Below, piece by piece: positions 1 to 6,550 of a stretch of DNA of 10,964 nucleotides (positions are counted from its first letter, which is position 1; each line of letters begins with the position of its first letter). Under the pieces are notes generated by a model. The model saw only the letters and a list, made by a program, of their open reading frames with translations. It was not told the DNA's origin and ran no database searches. The stretch comes from Nitrosarchaeum sp. Lineage in GTDB: Archaea > Thermoproteota > Nitrososphaeria > Nitrososphaerales > Nitrosopumilaceae. The position numbers and the translations under genes were made by a program. The stretch lies in the NCBI GenBank assembly GCA_009697485.1, contig SICY01000016.1:1-10964 (forward strand), read 5' to 3'.

Positions 1-890
1 ACATCAAAGTGCCCTACATTTCCCATGATAGCACCATTTTTCATTTGTAAAATGTGTTCTTTTCTAATTACACTAGTCATGCCAGTACAAGTGACAAAAA
101 TCTCACCTATTTTGCAGGCCTGTATCATTGGCATCACTTCAAATCCATCCATGTGAGCTTCTAATGCCTTTACAGGATCAATCTCAGTTACTATTACTTT
201 GGAACCCATTCCGTGACATCTTGCTGCGACACCACGACCAACCCAACCATATCCAACAACAACAACTCTTTTGGATGCCATAAGTAAATTCATTGCACGC
301 AAGTATCCATCAATTGTACTTTGCCCAGTTCCATATCGATTATCAAACATGTGTTTTGTGTATGCCTCATTGACTAGAATTACAGGGTATCGAAGTTTGC
401 CCTGATTTGCAACAGCTCTGATTCTAGTTACACCAGCAGTTGTCTCTTCAGTTGCGCCAAGAATTTTCATATTTTTATATCTATTATCAAAGTGTGCCTT
501 TACATTCATGTCAGCACCATCGTCAGTCAAAATAGTAGGTTTGTGATTTAATACTTGGTCAATACACCAATCATATTCTTTTACAGATTGTCCATGCCAT
601 GCATAAACATGAATTCCTTGTGATGCTAAAAATGCTGCAATATCATCTTGTGTGGTAAGAGGATTTCCACCACAGCATGCAACGGTAGCACCGAGTTCCT
701 TTGCTCCCATTAAAAGAACAGATGTCTCCTTTGTTATGTGTAAACAAAATCCTACTGTAACGCCTTTGAGAGGTTTGGATTTTTTAAATCGATTAATAGT
801 ATTGTCTAAAATTTGCATGTGAGATCTAGCCCATTCATAAGACAATTTACCGTCTTGGATCAATTTTGCGCTAGACTTTACCTTGCTCAA
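1..890 (-). CDS. ahcY: S-adenosylhomocysteine hydrolase (adenosylhomocysteinase), C-terminus cut by window edge
   Basis: This enzyme splits S-adenosylhomocysteine into adenosine and homocysteine in the cytosol, relieving product inhibition of methyltransferases. About 296 codons are present; the family usually has over 400 residues, so the C-terminal third lies beyond base 1. Visible motifs in order are SYEWARSHM, LHITKETSVLL (substrate domain), GNPLTTQDD, TDDGADM, GATEETTAGV (catalytic Glu), NEAYTKHMFDNRYG (catalytic Lys and Asp), and the NAD-binding loop VVVVGYGWVGRGVA. I chose TTG at 888-890 as start because an in-frame TGA lies five codons upstream with no ATG or GTG between, and the reading MSKVKSSAKLIQDGK fits the family's N-terminus. 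A TATA-like box (911-920) sits about 25 bases upstream, suggesting a leaderless mRNA. The family call is close to certain; the exact start is probable. It is divergent from the Rieske gene. Confidence 0.95.
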   Translation of the reverse strand, partial: MSKVKSSAKLIQDGKLSYEWARSHMQILDNTINRFKKSKPLKGVTVGFCLHITKETSVLLMGAKELGATVACCGGNPLTTQDDIAAFLASQGIHVYAWHGQSVKEYDWCIDQVLNHKPTILTDDGADMNVKAHFDNRYKNMKILGATEETTAGVTRIRAVANQGKLRYPVILVNEAYTKHMFDNRYGTGQSTIDGYLRAMNLLMASKRVVVVGYGWVGRGVAARCHGMGSKVIVTEIDPVKALEAHMDGFEVMPMIQACKIGEIFVTCTGMTSVIRKEHILQMKNGAIMGNVGHFD

Positions 891-910
891 TACAATTTGG
901 CTTCAGAAAG

Positions 911-920
911 AGTATAAAAT
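911..920. promoter_or_regulatory. TATA-like box between ahcY and the Rieske gene, possibly used in both directions
   Basis: AGTATAAAAT on the plus strand reads ATTTTATACT on the minus strand. Its centre is about 25 bases from the ahcY TTG start, the normal archaeal TATA-to-start distance for a leaderless mRNA. On the plus strand it lies about 27 bases before an ATG at 943, so it could also serve the Rieske gene. A second AT-rich box (CTAAATAAAT, 935-944) is an alternative for that gene. Confidence 0.55.
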
Positions 921-953
921 TCTATCATGCGAATCTAAATAAATGACAAAATC

Positions 954-1271
954 ATGAAATTAGCAAGTATGGCCTGGAAAAAAATTGCAGAAAAAGGAGA
1001 CATTGCCACAGGTAAAGGAAAGGCCTTTAAAATTGACAATAAACAAATTGCAATATTTAACCAAGGGGGATATCACGCAATAGATGATCTTTGTGTTCAT
1101 CAAGACGGATCAATTGCACCCGGAAAACTTGAAGGAGGTATCGTAGAATGCCCATTGCATTTTTGGCATTATAATATCAAAACAGGAGAATTGAAAGATT
1201 ATCTTAAAGATGTAAAATTAGCAACATATCATGTTGAGGCAAGAACTGACGGAATTTACGTAGATATCTAA
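954..1271 (+). CDS. Small Rieske-type [2Fe-2S] ferredoxin
   Basis: This is a 105-residue single-domain Rieske protein, expected to carry electrons in the cytosol via a His/Cys-ligated [2Fe-2S] cluster. The two ligand boxes are C47-V-H49 and C66-P-L-H69, 16 residues apart, followed by WHYNIKTGEL, typical of the small ferredoxin-like or NirD/dioxygenase-ferredoxin branch. There is no signal peptide or membrane anchor, which argues against a cytochrome bc1-type Rieske subunit. The start is uncertain: ATG 954 gives MKLASMAWKKI, while ATG 969 (MAWKKI) would remove five residues and may be the true start. A four-codon frame (ATG 943 to TGA 957) overlaps the first ATG. The redox partner cannot be inferred from the neighbours, as ahcY is divergent and nadE has its own promoter. 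Confidence 0.9.
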   Translation: MKLASMAWKKIAEKGDIATGKGKAFKIDNKQIAIFNQGGYHAIDDLCVHQDGSIAPGKLEGGIVECPLHFWHYNIKTGELKDYLKDVKLATYHVEARTDGIYVDI

Positions 1272-1293
1272 AATTTTAAAAATTCCTATTTTT
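1272..1293 (+). terminator. Possible terminator after the Rieske gene
   Basis: Directly after the stop codon there is an AT-only inverted repeat (AATTTT, A, AAAATT at 1272-1284) followed by CCTATTTTT. Archaeal termination needs mainly a T-run, and this one is short. The remaining ~115 bases to nadE hold AT-rich promoter-like sequence and nothing else I can support. Confidence 0.35.
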
Positions 1294-1377
1294 GAGATCG
1301 ATTTGATACAGGATATTTACAATAGTGTATATAGTATGTGTTAAAAATGAATAAATTCAGTTACAATCTTGGCACAA

Positions 1378-1386
1378 CTTTTATTC
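1378..1386 (+). promoter_or_regulatory. Putative TATA-like box for nadE
   Basis: CTTTTATTC is centred about 27-28 bases before the TTG start of nadE, consistent with leaderless transcription. It is a weak match, supported by the same spacing at other starts in this window. Confidence 0.4.
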
Positions 1387-1409
1387 TTACGGTTTCTGAA
1401 AATAATTGA

Positions 1410-2204
1410 TTGAATCAGAAGATTTTAGATGAGATAATCCATCAAGATTATGCTGCCATTGCAAACACTATTGAGGATTTTCTAATAGAGCAGATTGAAA
1501 CAAACAAGGCAAAAGGATTGATTCTTGGCCTAAGTGGAGGAATAGATTCTGCAGTACTGGCCTATATTTGTAAAAGAGTACTCAAAGAAAAGACACTGAC
1601 AGTAATAATGCCAGATACACAAATCACACCAAGTATAGAAACAGAAGATGCAATGAAGATGATAGCACTTACGGGATTGGAATACAAACTAGTTGATATC
1701 AAACCAATTGTAAATGAATATTCAAATTATCTGGAGCCAAATGATTGGGCCAGGGGAAATCTTAGAGCCCGTGTAAGAGCAAATATTTTGTATTATTACG
1801 CAAATGCAAAAAACTACTTGGTGTTAGGTTCAAGTGACAAAAGTGAGTATTTGATGGGATATTTTACAAAATATGGAGACGGTGCATCAGATGTAGCCCC
1901 AATAATTTCATTATACAAATTACAAGTAAGAGAGATGGCAAAATTTTTAGGTGTACCTCAAAATGTCATTGAAAAAAAGAGTAGCCCACATCTATGGAAG
2001 GAACACGAAGCTGAAAAAGAATTAGGGGCATCATATGAAGACATGGATTCCATACTATATTGTATTTTTGACAAAAAACTTTCAGTTGAAAAAACTATAG
2101 AAACATTACAAATTGAAAAACAAATTGTGGAAAAAATATACCAATTACATCTCAATAGCACACATAAAAGAGAAACACAACAAAAACCATTTGATGATAT
2201 ATGA
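1410..2204 (+). CDS. nadE: NH3-dependent NAD(+) synthetase
   Basis: The enzyme adenylates and amidates nicotinic acid adenine dinucleotide to NAD, the last step of NAD synthesis. The 264-residue length matches the ammonia-dependent form; glutamine-dependent enzymes carry an extra nitrilase-type domain that is absent here. Visible are the PP-loop SGGIDS (42-47) for ATP, GNLRARVRANILYY (116-129), and the strongly conserved GSSDKSEYLMGYFTKYGDG block (140-158). The usual 'PPSA.LW.GQTDE' stretch reads SSPHLWKEHEAEKELG here, a diverged version. The start is TTG at 1410: the preceding codon is TGA, and the next in-frame ATG is residue 67, beyond the PP-loop. A TATA-like box lies about 27 bases upstream. 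The stop overlaps the start of cysS (ATGA), so the two are probably co-transcribed and translationally coupled. Confidence 0.93.
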   Translation: MNQKILDEIIHQDYAAIANTIEDFLIEQIETNKAKGLILGLSGGIDSAVLAYICKRVLKEKTLTVIMPDTQITPSIETEDAMKMIALTGLEYKLVDIKPIVNEYSNYLEPNDWARGNLRARVRANILYYYANAKNYLVLGSSDKSEYLMGYFTKYGDGASDVAPIISLYKLQVREMAKFLGVPQNVIEKKSSPHLWKEHEAEKELGASYEDMDSILYCIFDKKLSVEKTIETLQIEKQIVEKIYQLHLNSTHKRETQQKPFDDI

Positions 2205-3595
2205 AACTACAAGACACGCTTAGTAATTCAGAACAAATGCTAGACATTTCAAAAAAGATAAGAGTTTACTTGTGTGGGGTTACAGTTTACGACGAATCAC
2301 ACATAGGACACGCAAGAACAATAATTGTTTTTGACGTTCTAAGAAAATACTTGGAGAGCAAGGGAACCACAGTGGACTTTGTTCAAAATTTTACAGATGT
2401 TGATGATAAAATAATAAATCGCGCAGAATTAGAAAATACAACTGCAGAACAAATTAGTTCAAGATACATTCAAAACTATTTCACTGATTTTGATGGACTA
2501 AACGTAAAGCGTGCAACAAATTATCCCAAAGCAACTGAACACATAGATGATATTGAAAATTTCATCAAGAAACTAATTGAAAAAGACATGGCATATGTGT
2601 CAAAAAATGGAGTGTATTTCTCAGTATCAAAGTTTCCACACTATGGTAAATTATCAAAAAAGAAGATAGATGAACTGCAATCAGGGGCAAGAATTGAAGT
2701 AGATGAGGCAAAAAAAGATCCCCTAGATTTTGCATTGTGGAAATTTTCAGATGTCAAGCCATTTTGGGATAGTCCATGGGGTAAAGGCAGACCAGGATGG
2801 CACATAGAATGCTCTGCGATGAGCATACGATATCTTGGAGAAAATTTTGACATACATGGAGGCGGCAGAGATTTGATATTTCCTCATCACGAAAATGAAA
2901 TTGCACAATCAGAATCCTTTACTGAAAAACAATTTGCAAAAATTTGGATGCATGTAGGAATGGTTACAATTAATGGTGAAAAAATGTCAAAATCACTTGG
3001 AAACATAAAATCAATAAAATATGTTTTAGATAATTGGGGGTCAAATGTAATCAGATTATTTTGTTTGTCAGGACATTATTCAAAACCAATAGACTATTCT
3101 GAAGAATTATTAAAAGAGAATCTCACAAAATGGCGCCAATCTGAGATATGCTATTATGAATTGATACATGCAAATGATAAAAATCATGACAGTAAAATCA
3201 AATTATTAATTGAAGAAACAAGTAACGAATTTGATAATGCGTTAGAATCTGATTTTAATACACATCTTGCACTTTTGGCATTTTTTAAACTTGTAAAAGA
3301 AGTGAATTATTTAGCTGCCGAAGAAAAACTAGACTCAAATGATGCTAAAATCATCATTTCAGAATTTGAAAGAATGCTTGAAGTTTTAGGATTGGTCATC
3401 CCAAAAATAACCCTAGAGCAAAAACAAGAAATTGACAATTTGATCACAAATAGAGAACAGTTAAGAAAAGAAAAGAAATTTCAAGAAGCAGACAAAATCA
3501 GAGACAAACTCAATGAAATGAACATTGAGTTAATTGATCATAAGGGAAAAACAATCTGGATGCGAAAAGAAAAGATTAATGCAGATACTCAGTAA
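2201..3595 (+). CDS. cysS: Cysteinyl-tRNA synthetase
   Basis: This class I aminoacyl-tRNA synthetase charges tRNA-Cys with cysteine. The 464-residue length is normal. The signature HIGH (34-37) follows LCGVTVYD, and KMSKS is at 261-265 (GEKMSKSLGN). The expected zinc ligands for cysteine discrimination are present: C25, C204 (in WHIECS), H229 and E233 (in PHHENE). The C-terminal helical part ends in a basic EADKIRDKLNEMNIELIDHKG stretch typical of the family. It begins inside the nadE stop (ATGA, four-base overlap) without a clear ribosome binding site, so translation probably relies on coupling. The reading frame stays open for 15 codons past its TAA stop and runs directly into the next gene's ATG, which is in the same frame. 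Confidence 0.96.
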   Translation: MKLQDTLSNSEQMLDISKKIRVYLCGVTVYDESHIGHARTIIVFDVLRKYLESKGTTVDFVQNFTDVDDKIINRAELENTTAEQISSRYIQNYFTDFDGLNVKRATNYPKATEHIDDIENFIKKLIEKDMAYVSKNGVYFSVSKFPHYGKLSKKKIDELQSGARIEVDEAKKDPLDFALWKFSDVKPFWDSPWGKGRPGWHIECSAMSIRYLGENFDIHGGGRDLIFPHHENEIAQSESFTEKQFAKIWMHVGMVTINGEKMSKSLGNIKSIKYVLDNWGSNVIRLFCLSGHYSKPIDYSEELLKENLTKWRQSEICYYELIHANDKNHDSKIKLLIEETSNEFDNALESDFNTHLALLAFFKLVKEVNYLAAEEKLDSNDAKIIISEFERMLEVLGLVIPKITLEQKQEIDNLITNREQLRKEKKFQEADKIRDKLNEMNIELIDHKGKTIWMRKEKINADTQ

Positions 3596-3640
3596 GACAG
3601 TGCAACGCCAGTACAAATAGAGGAAGAACCAGAAGGAATC

Positions 3641-3778
3641 ATGTCGTTATTTTGTGAAAAATGTAACAGTAGAAGACTTCCAAAATGGATAAAAGAAGAA
3701 AACAAGACACATTGGCTTTGTGAAACTTGTGACAATTATGTAGATGGTGAAAACAACATCATAATAAAAAAAGTTTAA
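3641..3778 (+). CDS. Small zinc-ribbon protein, 45 residues
   Basis: This short gene encodes a protein starting MSLFCEKCNSRRLPKWIKEE, with two Cys-x2-Cys knuckles (C5/C8 and C27/C30) separated by 18 residues, the pattern of a one-domain zinc ribbon. Such mini-ribbons often bind nucleic acid or another protein, but no specific function can be assigned. An AAGGA element just before ATG 3641 (AGAAGGAATCATG) could act as a Shine-Dalgarno site, useful for an internal gene of an operon. It lies 45 bases after cysS, in the same frame and on the same strand, and converges with the GTPase gene 18 bases downstream. The alternative is that it is the detached end of a cysS reading frame. The two Cys pairs make chance unlikely. 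Confidence 0.7.
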   Translation: MSLFCEKCNSRRLPKWIKEENKTHWLCETCDNYVDGENNIIIKKV

Positions 3779-3792
3779 ACACTAACAAAAAA
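3765..3792 (-). terminator. T-rich terminator region for the minus-strand GTPase operon
   Basis: Read on the minus strand after the GTPase stop there are two T-runs (six T at 3787-3792, seven at 3766-3772). Archaeal RNA polymerase terminates at such T-runs. They overlap the end of the convergent zinc-ribbon gene. Confidence 0.4.
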
Positions 3793-3796
3793 CAGA

Positions 3797-5008
3797 TTAT
3801 TTCTTTGATGCACTGACCAGAGACACTACATCTCTATCCCTTAGTTGATAGTCCACAGGTAATCTCAAATGATATCTCAAATCTTTTCCATAAAGCAATC
3901 CTTTGGTAAGATCAGTGTGTATTTCCTTTGCAAGATCAGCAATTGTTGCTCCAGCCTTAAGCAAGAGCAAATCAGGCAATACACGTCCTTTTTTATCTGC
4001 AAGGTGTTTCTCATCAGCTACAGGATAAACAGAGTTCATCTTTAGAAGTTTGAAGATTGCCACGTTTATTGCAAATTGCACGCCAGTTCTCATGTATTCA
4101 CCCATTATTCCTTGTTTTATGAAATCCAATGCACGTGTTTGTTTTTCATTAAGCTCTCCAGATTTGATTATTTCAAATTGTTCTGAACCAGGAGAATATT
4201 TGATCAATCCCTTTTGTTCTGCTCTTCTTAGACTGAATTCACTATCGCCACTGACAGGAATTACGATGGAGTCATTGTAACGTTCTCTCAATCTAGCAAA
4301 ATTTTTGTCCGCACCTTCAACATCTATTTTGTTTGCAACAATCAAGGTAGGTTTTGAGATTTTTCTAATATGTGCAGCAAGTTTTTTACTATCAACCATA
4401 TCAAAATCATCAAATTCTTTCTCTTCTAGTCCAAGTGCAATCAATGCATCTTTCACATGTATTTTATTGACACCTATGCCACGATACAAATCAGTTATAG
4501 CATCAATGATTCCAGAGCCAGTTCGGATTAACTTTGAAACCTTATCTCTGTTTCCTTCCAAAATTTTATGATACCACATGATTAATTCCTCTTCAATATC
4601 TGCAAAATCAGATATAGGATCACCGCTTCCAACCTCACTGATTTTTCCAGAAGAATCTATACCTCCAGAGGCATCAACTACATGAAGTAATGCATCAGAT
4701 TGTGCGGCAATGGAAAGAAATTGATTTCCCAAGCCTTTTCCTTTCCATGCATCCTTGATAAGACCAGGTAAATCAATTAATTCAACTGGTATGTATCTCC
4801 AGCCCTCAACACATTTTGAATTATTAGGATTGTCCTGTATTTTGAATTCTGGATGTACACATAATGTAATTGCGTATGCTGTTCCAGAAACAGGTTTTTT
4901 TGTTGTAAATGGATAAGAGGAGATTTCTTCAGAAGACAAAGTGGCAGCATTATAGAAAGTAGTTTTACCAGTATTTGTTTTGCCTATTAGTCCGAGTTTA
5001 ATTGGCAT
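3797..5008 (-). CDS. Obg/YchF-like GTPase with C-terminal TGS domain
   Basis: This 403-residue TRAFAC GTPase belongs to the Obg-like/YchF superfamily, whose members bind ribosomes or nucleotides; the precise role of the archaeal branch is unclear. The G1 P-loop is GKTNTGKTT (9-17), G3 is DLPG (79-82), and G4 is NKID (226-229) with VIPVSGDSE shortly after as the G5 region. A helical insert occupies roughly 130-210. The last ~65 residues form a TGS-type beta-grasp domain (LLLLKAGATIADLAKEIH, then YQLRDRDVVSLVSA). Start ATG 5008 places the P-loop at the very N-terminus, as expected. A TATA-like sequence (about 5028-5035) lies 24 bases upstream, so it may have its own leaderless promoter besides read-through from the two upstream genes. 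Confidence 0.9.
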   Translation of the reverse strand: MPIKLGLIGKTNTGKTTFYNAATLSSEEISSYPFTTKKPVSGTAYAITLCVHPEFKIQDNPNNSKCVEGWRYIPVELIDLPGLIKDAWKGKGLGNQFLSIAAQSDALLHVVDASGGIDSSGKISEVGSGDPISDFADIEEELIMWYHKILEGNRDKVSKLIRTGSGIIDAITDLYRGIGVNKIHVKDALIALGLEEKEFDDFDMVDSKKLAAHIRKISKPTLIVANKIDVEGADKNFARLRERYNDSIVIPVSGDSEFSLRRAEQKGLIKYSPGSEQFEIIKSGELNEKQTRALDFIKQGIMGEYMRTGVQFAINVAIFKLLKMNSVYPVADEKHLADKKGRVLPDLLLLKAGATIADLAKEIHTDLTKGLLYGKDLRYHLRLPVDYQLRDRDVVSLVSASKK

Positions 5009-5042
5009 GGTTTGATTGCAATCTAAGAATATTTATCTCTGC

Positions 5043-5408
5043 CTAGATTGGGTCGTTTGTTTTCTCAGTGATCTTTTCAAGGGATTGTTTTAATTCCTTT
5101 ATGGACCACTCGATATCACTTATGTCTTTTTTTGAAAGTTCACTTTTCCATTTCTCTAAAACAGTATTAGTTATTTCTGAGCAGTTGTAAAGCATATTCC
5201 AATATGGATGATGTTCTGCTGTTGCATATGCAAGCTCAGTCACATCATTTAATCCATTTTTAGCTCGTGTCAGAGCAGTAATGTTTTCACCAAAAATTTT
5301 TACAATGTTAGTCTCTAGATCTTTTTCAACTTTTAGTGGAGTGTTGTTTTTTTCATGTTTATTGACTAGTTCAAGCAGATCATTGTAAAAAGCATCAAAG
5401 GAAGTCAT
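5043..5408 (-). CDS. Conserved-looking small protein of unknown function
   Basis: I do not recognise this family. The preferred start is ATG 5408 (MTSFDAFYNDLLELV), giving 121 residues and only two bases between the upstream CoA-binding gene's stop and this ATG. A longer version from 5444 would overlap that gene by 34 bases and adds MYVSRTSEIILK, which looks like out-of-frame sequence. The protein is charged and mostly helical by eye, with a central AYATAEHHPYWNMLYN segment and a Lys/Glu-rich C-terminal helix (DISDIEWSIKELKQSLEKI). There is no signal peptide, membrane segment or metal motif. Its tight packing between the CoA-binding and GTPase genes argues that it is a real operon member. Confidence 0.7.
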   Translation of the reverse strand: MTSFDAFYNDLLELVNKHEKNNTPLKVEKDLETNIVKIFGENITALTRAKNGLNDVTELAYATAEHHPYWNMLYNCSEITNTVLEKWKSELSKKDISDIEWSIKELKQSLEKITEKTNDPI

Positions 5409-5410
5409 TT

Positions 5411-5821
5411 TTAGAATAATCTCTGATGTTCTGCTAACATACATCTATTGAATACAACTTTGATGCCTTTTTTTTTTGCCATGTCTTCAGCTTCAGGATT
5501 GTGAATTCCTTCTTGAAGCCAAATTACCTTGGGATTTTTCTTTATAGCTTCCTCCACAACAGGAAACACAAGATCAGATGGCCTAAACACATCAACAATG
5601 TCAATATCACCATCAACATCAGAAATAGTACTGTAACATTTTTTGCCTAAAATTTCATCAGTTGTAGGATTTACTGGAATTATATCAAACCCATTTTCAG
5701 ATAGATATTTTGGCACATAGTGTGCTGCCTTGTTGTCATGTTTAGACATACCAACTACTACAACATGTCTTAAAGAAAGAATATCTCGGATTTCAGCATC
5801 AGTGTAAGGATCATGTTCCAT
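5411..5821 (-). CDS. CoA-binding (Rossmann) domain protein, YccU-like
   Basis: This 136-residue, one-domain protein is of the CoA_binding_2 type, related to the nucleotide-binding domain of succinyl-CoA synthetase alpha. The first strand and turn are HVVVVGMSKHDNKAAHYVPKYL (19-40). They are followed by GFDIIPVNPTTDEILGKKCY (49-68), DIDIVDVFRP, and KVIWLQEGIHNPEAEDMAKK, which is the family's order. Known members bind CoA but their physiological role is mostly unassigned. Its ATG (5819-5821) has a clear TATA-like box (TTATATT, 5843-5849) about 25 bases upstream, so it is probably the leaderless first gene of the three-gene minus-strand operon. Confidence 0.9.
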   Translation of the reverse strand: MEHDPYTDAEIRDILSLRHVVVVGMSKHDNKAAHYVPKYLSENGFDIIPVNPTTDEILGKKCYSTISDVDGDIDIVDVFRPSDLVFPVVEEAIKKNPKVIWLQEGIHNPEAEDMAKKKGIKVVFNRCMLAEHQRLF

Positions 5822-5842
5822 GAAAAATCTAAAGTAAAGTAG

Positions 5843-5849
5843 AATATAA
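5843..5849 (-). promoter_or_regulatory. TATA-like box for the CoA-binding/GTPase operon
   Basis: TTATATT on the minus strand is centred 25 bases before the ATG of the CoA-binding gene, implying transcription starts at the start codon. Confidence 0.55.
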
Positions 5850-5925
5850 TTTTTGAAATAAATAAGAATGTGATTACTCGTGACATTAAAGAATTATCAA
5901 GACAAAAAAAAGCAAAATCGCAGGG

Positions 5926-5933
5926 TATTTTAA
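5926..5933 (+). promoter_or_regulatory. TATA-like box for the winged-helix membrane protein
   Basis: TATTTTAA is centred 25 bases before ATG 5955, again the leaderless spacing. The 133-base divergent gap (5822-5954) otherwise shows only A-rich sequence. Confidence 0.5.
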
Positions 5934-5954
5934 TAATAACAAAAATCAGAGTTC

Positions 5955-6503
5955 ATGGAACCAACTCCAGAAGAACCAAAAGATGTAATTGTTCTTGGGG
6001 CAATTAAAAAAGGAGCCAAAAAATTTGAAAAGATACAAAATGCAGCTCAAATAGATGCAGCAGAATTAAATTCAATGCTAGAAAGACTAGAGAAGAGAGA
6101 ACTAATCACAGTGGAAGAAAAAAAGAGTTGGTTTGGTAAAAAAATAGAGATCAAAATTACAGAAAAAGGATCAAAAGAAGTAGAAGAGAGAATTCACGAA
6201 TTACAAGGCAAGTGGGATCAAATGTCATTATTGTATAAAGGTGGAGACAAGCAAAAATTAAAGCAATACATGGATGATAACAAGTCAATTCTTCCCATGA
6301 TGATGTTCTTTGGAGTAATGGATATGATCATGTTTTCAATGATGTTTAGCATGATGGGTATGATGATGACAGACTATGTACCGGCAGAAAGCATTCCAAG
6401 TGATGCAAGTGGAGATAGTTCATCAGACAGTGGATCTGATGGTGGGGGTTCTGATGGCGGAGGGTCTGATGGTGGCGGATTTGACTTTGATGTCGGATTC
6501 TAG
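5955..6503 (+). CDS. Winged-helix protein with Met-rich membrane segment and Gly/Asp/Ser tail
   Basis: I do not recognise a named family. Residues ~10-85 look like a winged helix (helix-turn-helix AAQIDAAELNSMLERLEKRE, wing with KKIEIKITEKGSKEVEERI), similar to MarR/PadR-type DNA-binding domains. A linker with lysines (98-110) leads to one hydrophobic segment (about 113-138) with 13 methionines in 24 residues. The last ~45 residues are acidic and flexible, with three SDGGG repeats and the end FDFDVGF. The positive residues before the segment suggest that the winged helix is cytoplasmic and the tail outside; this is inference. One possibility is a membrane-bound transcription factor or sensor, with the Met-rich helix suggesting copper or another thiophilic ligand. 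It is equally possible that the winged helix mediates protein contacts. A TATA-like box 25 bases upstream supports ATG 5955. Confidence 0.85.
   Translation: MEPTPEEPKDVIVLGAIKKGAKKFEKIQNAAQIDAAELNSMLERLEKRELITVEEKKSWFGKKIEIKITEKGSKEVEERIHELQGKWDQMSLLYKGGDKQKLKQYMDDNKSILPMMMFFGVMDMIMFSMMFSMMGMMMTDYVPAESIPSDASGDSSSDSGSDGGGSDGGGSDGGGFDFDVGF
6435..6479 (+). repeat. Three 15-bp tandem repeats encoding SDGGG
   Basis: TCTGATGGTGGGGGT and two variants differing only at third codon positions encode residues 161-175 of the winged-helix membrane protein. Synonymous differences show that the repeat is old enough to have drifted while the amino acids were kept. Confidence 0.85.
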
Positions 6504-6520
6504 GTTAAACAAAGTTGATA

Positions 6521-6528
6521 TTTTATAC
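6521..6528 (+). promoter_or_regulatory. TATA-like box for birA
   Basis: TTTTATAC is centred 26 bases before the TTG start at 6551, a good match in both sequence and spacing for a leaderless archaeal promoter. Confidence 0.6.
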
Positions 6529-6550
6529 TTGAAGTAAAGAACACATACAG

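Noticed and set aside
1347..1409. 20-codon ORF (MNKFSYNLGTTFILTVSENN) ending directly before the nadE TTG
   Set aside because: It is short, has no promoter at the leaderless distance that I trust, and its span contains the presumed nadE TATA box.
5409..5444. N-terminal extension of the unknown protein to ATG 5444
   Set aside because: It overlaps the CoA-binding gene by 34 bases, while ATG 5408 sits two bases after that gene's stop, giving a cleaner operon junction.
6500..6550. Possible BirA operator upstream of birA (GGTTAAAC)
   Set aside because: There is no second half-site in inverted orientation at a suitable distance.
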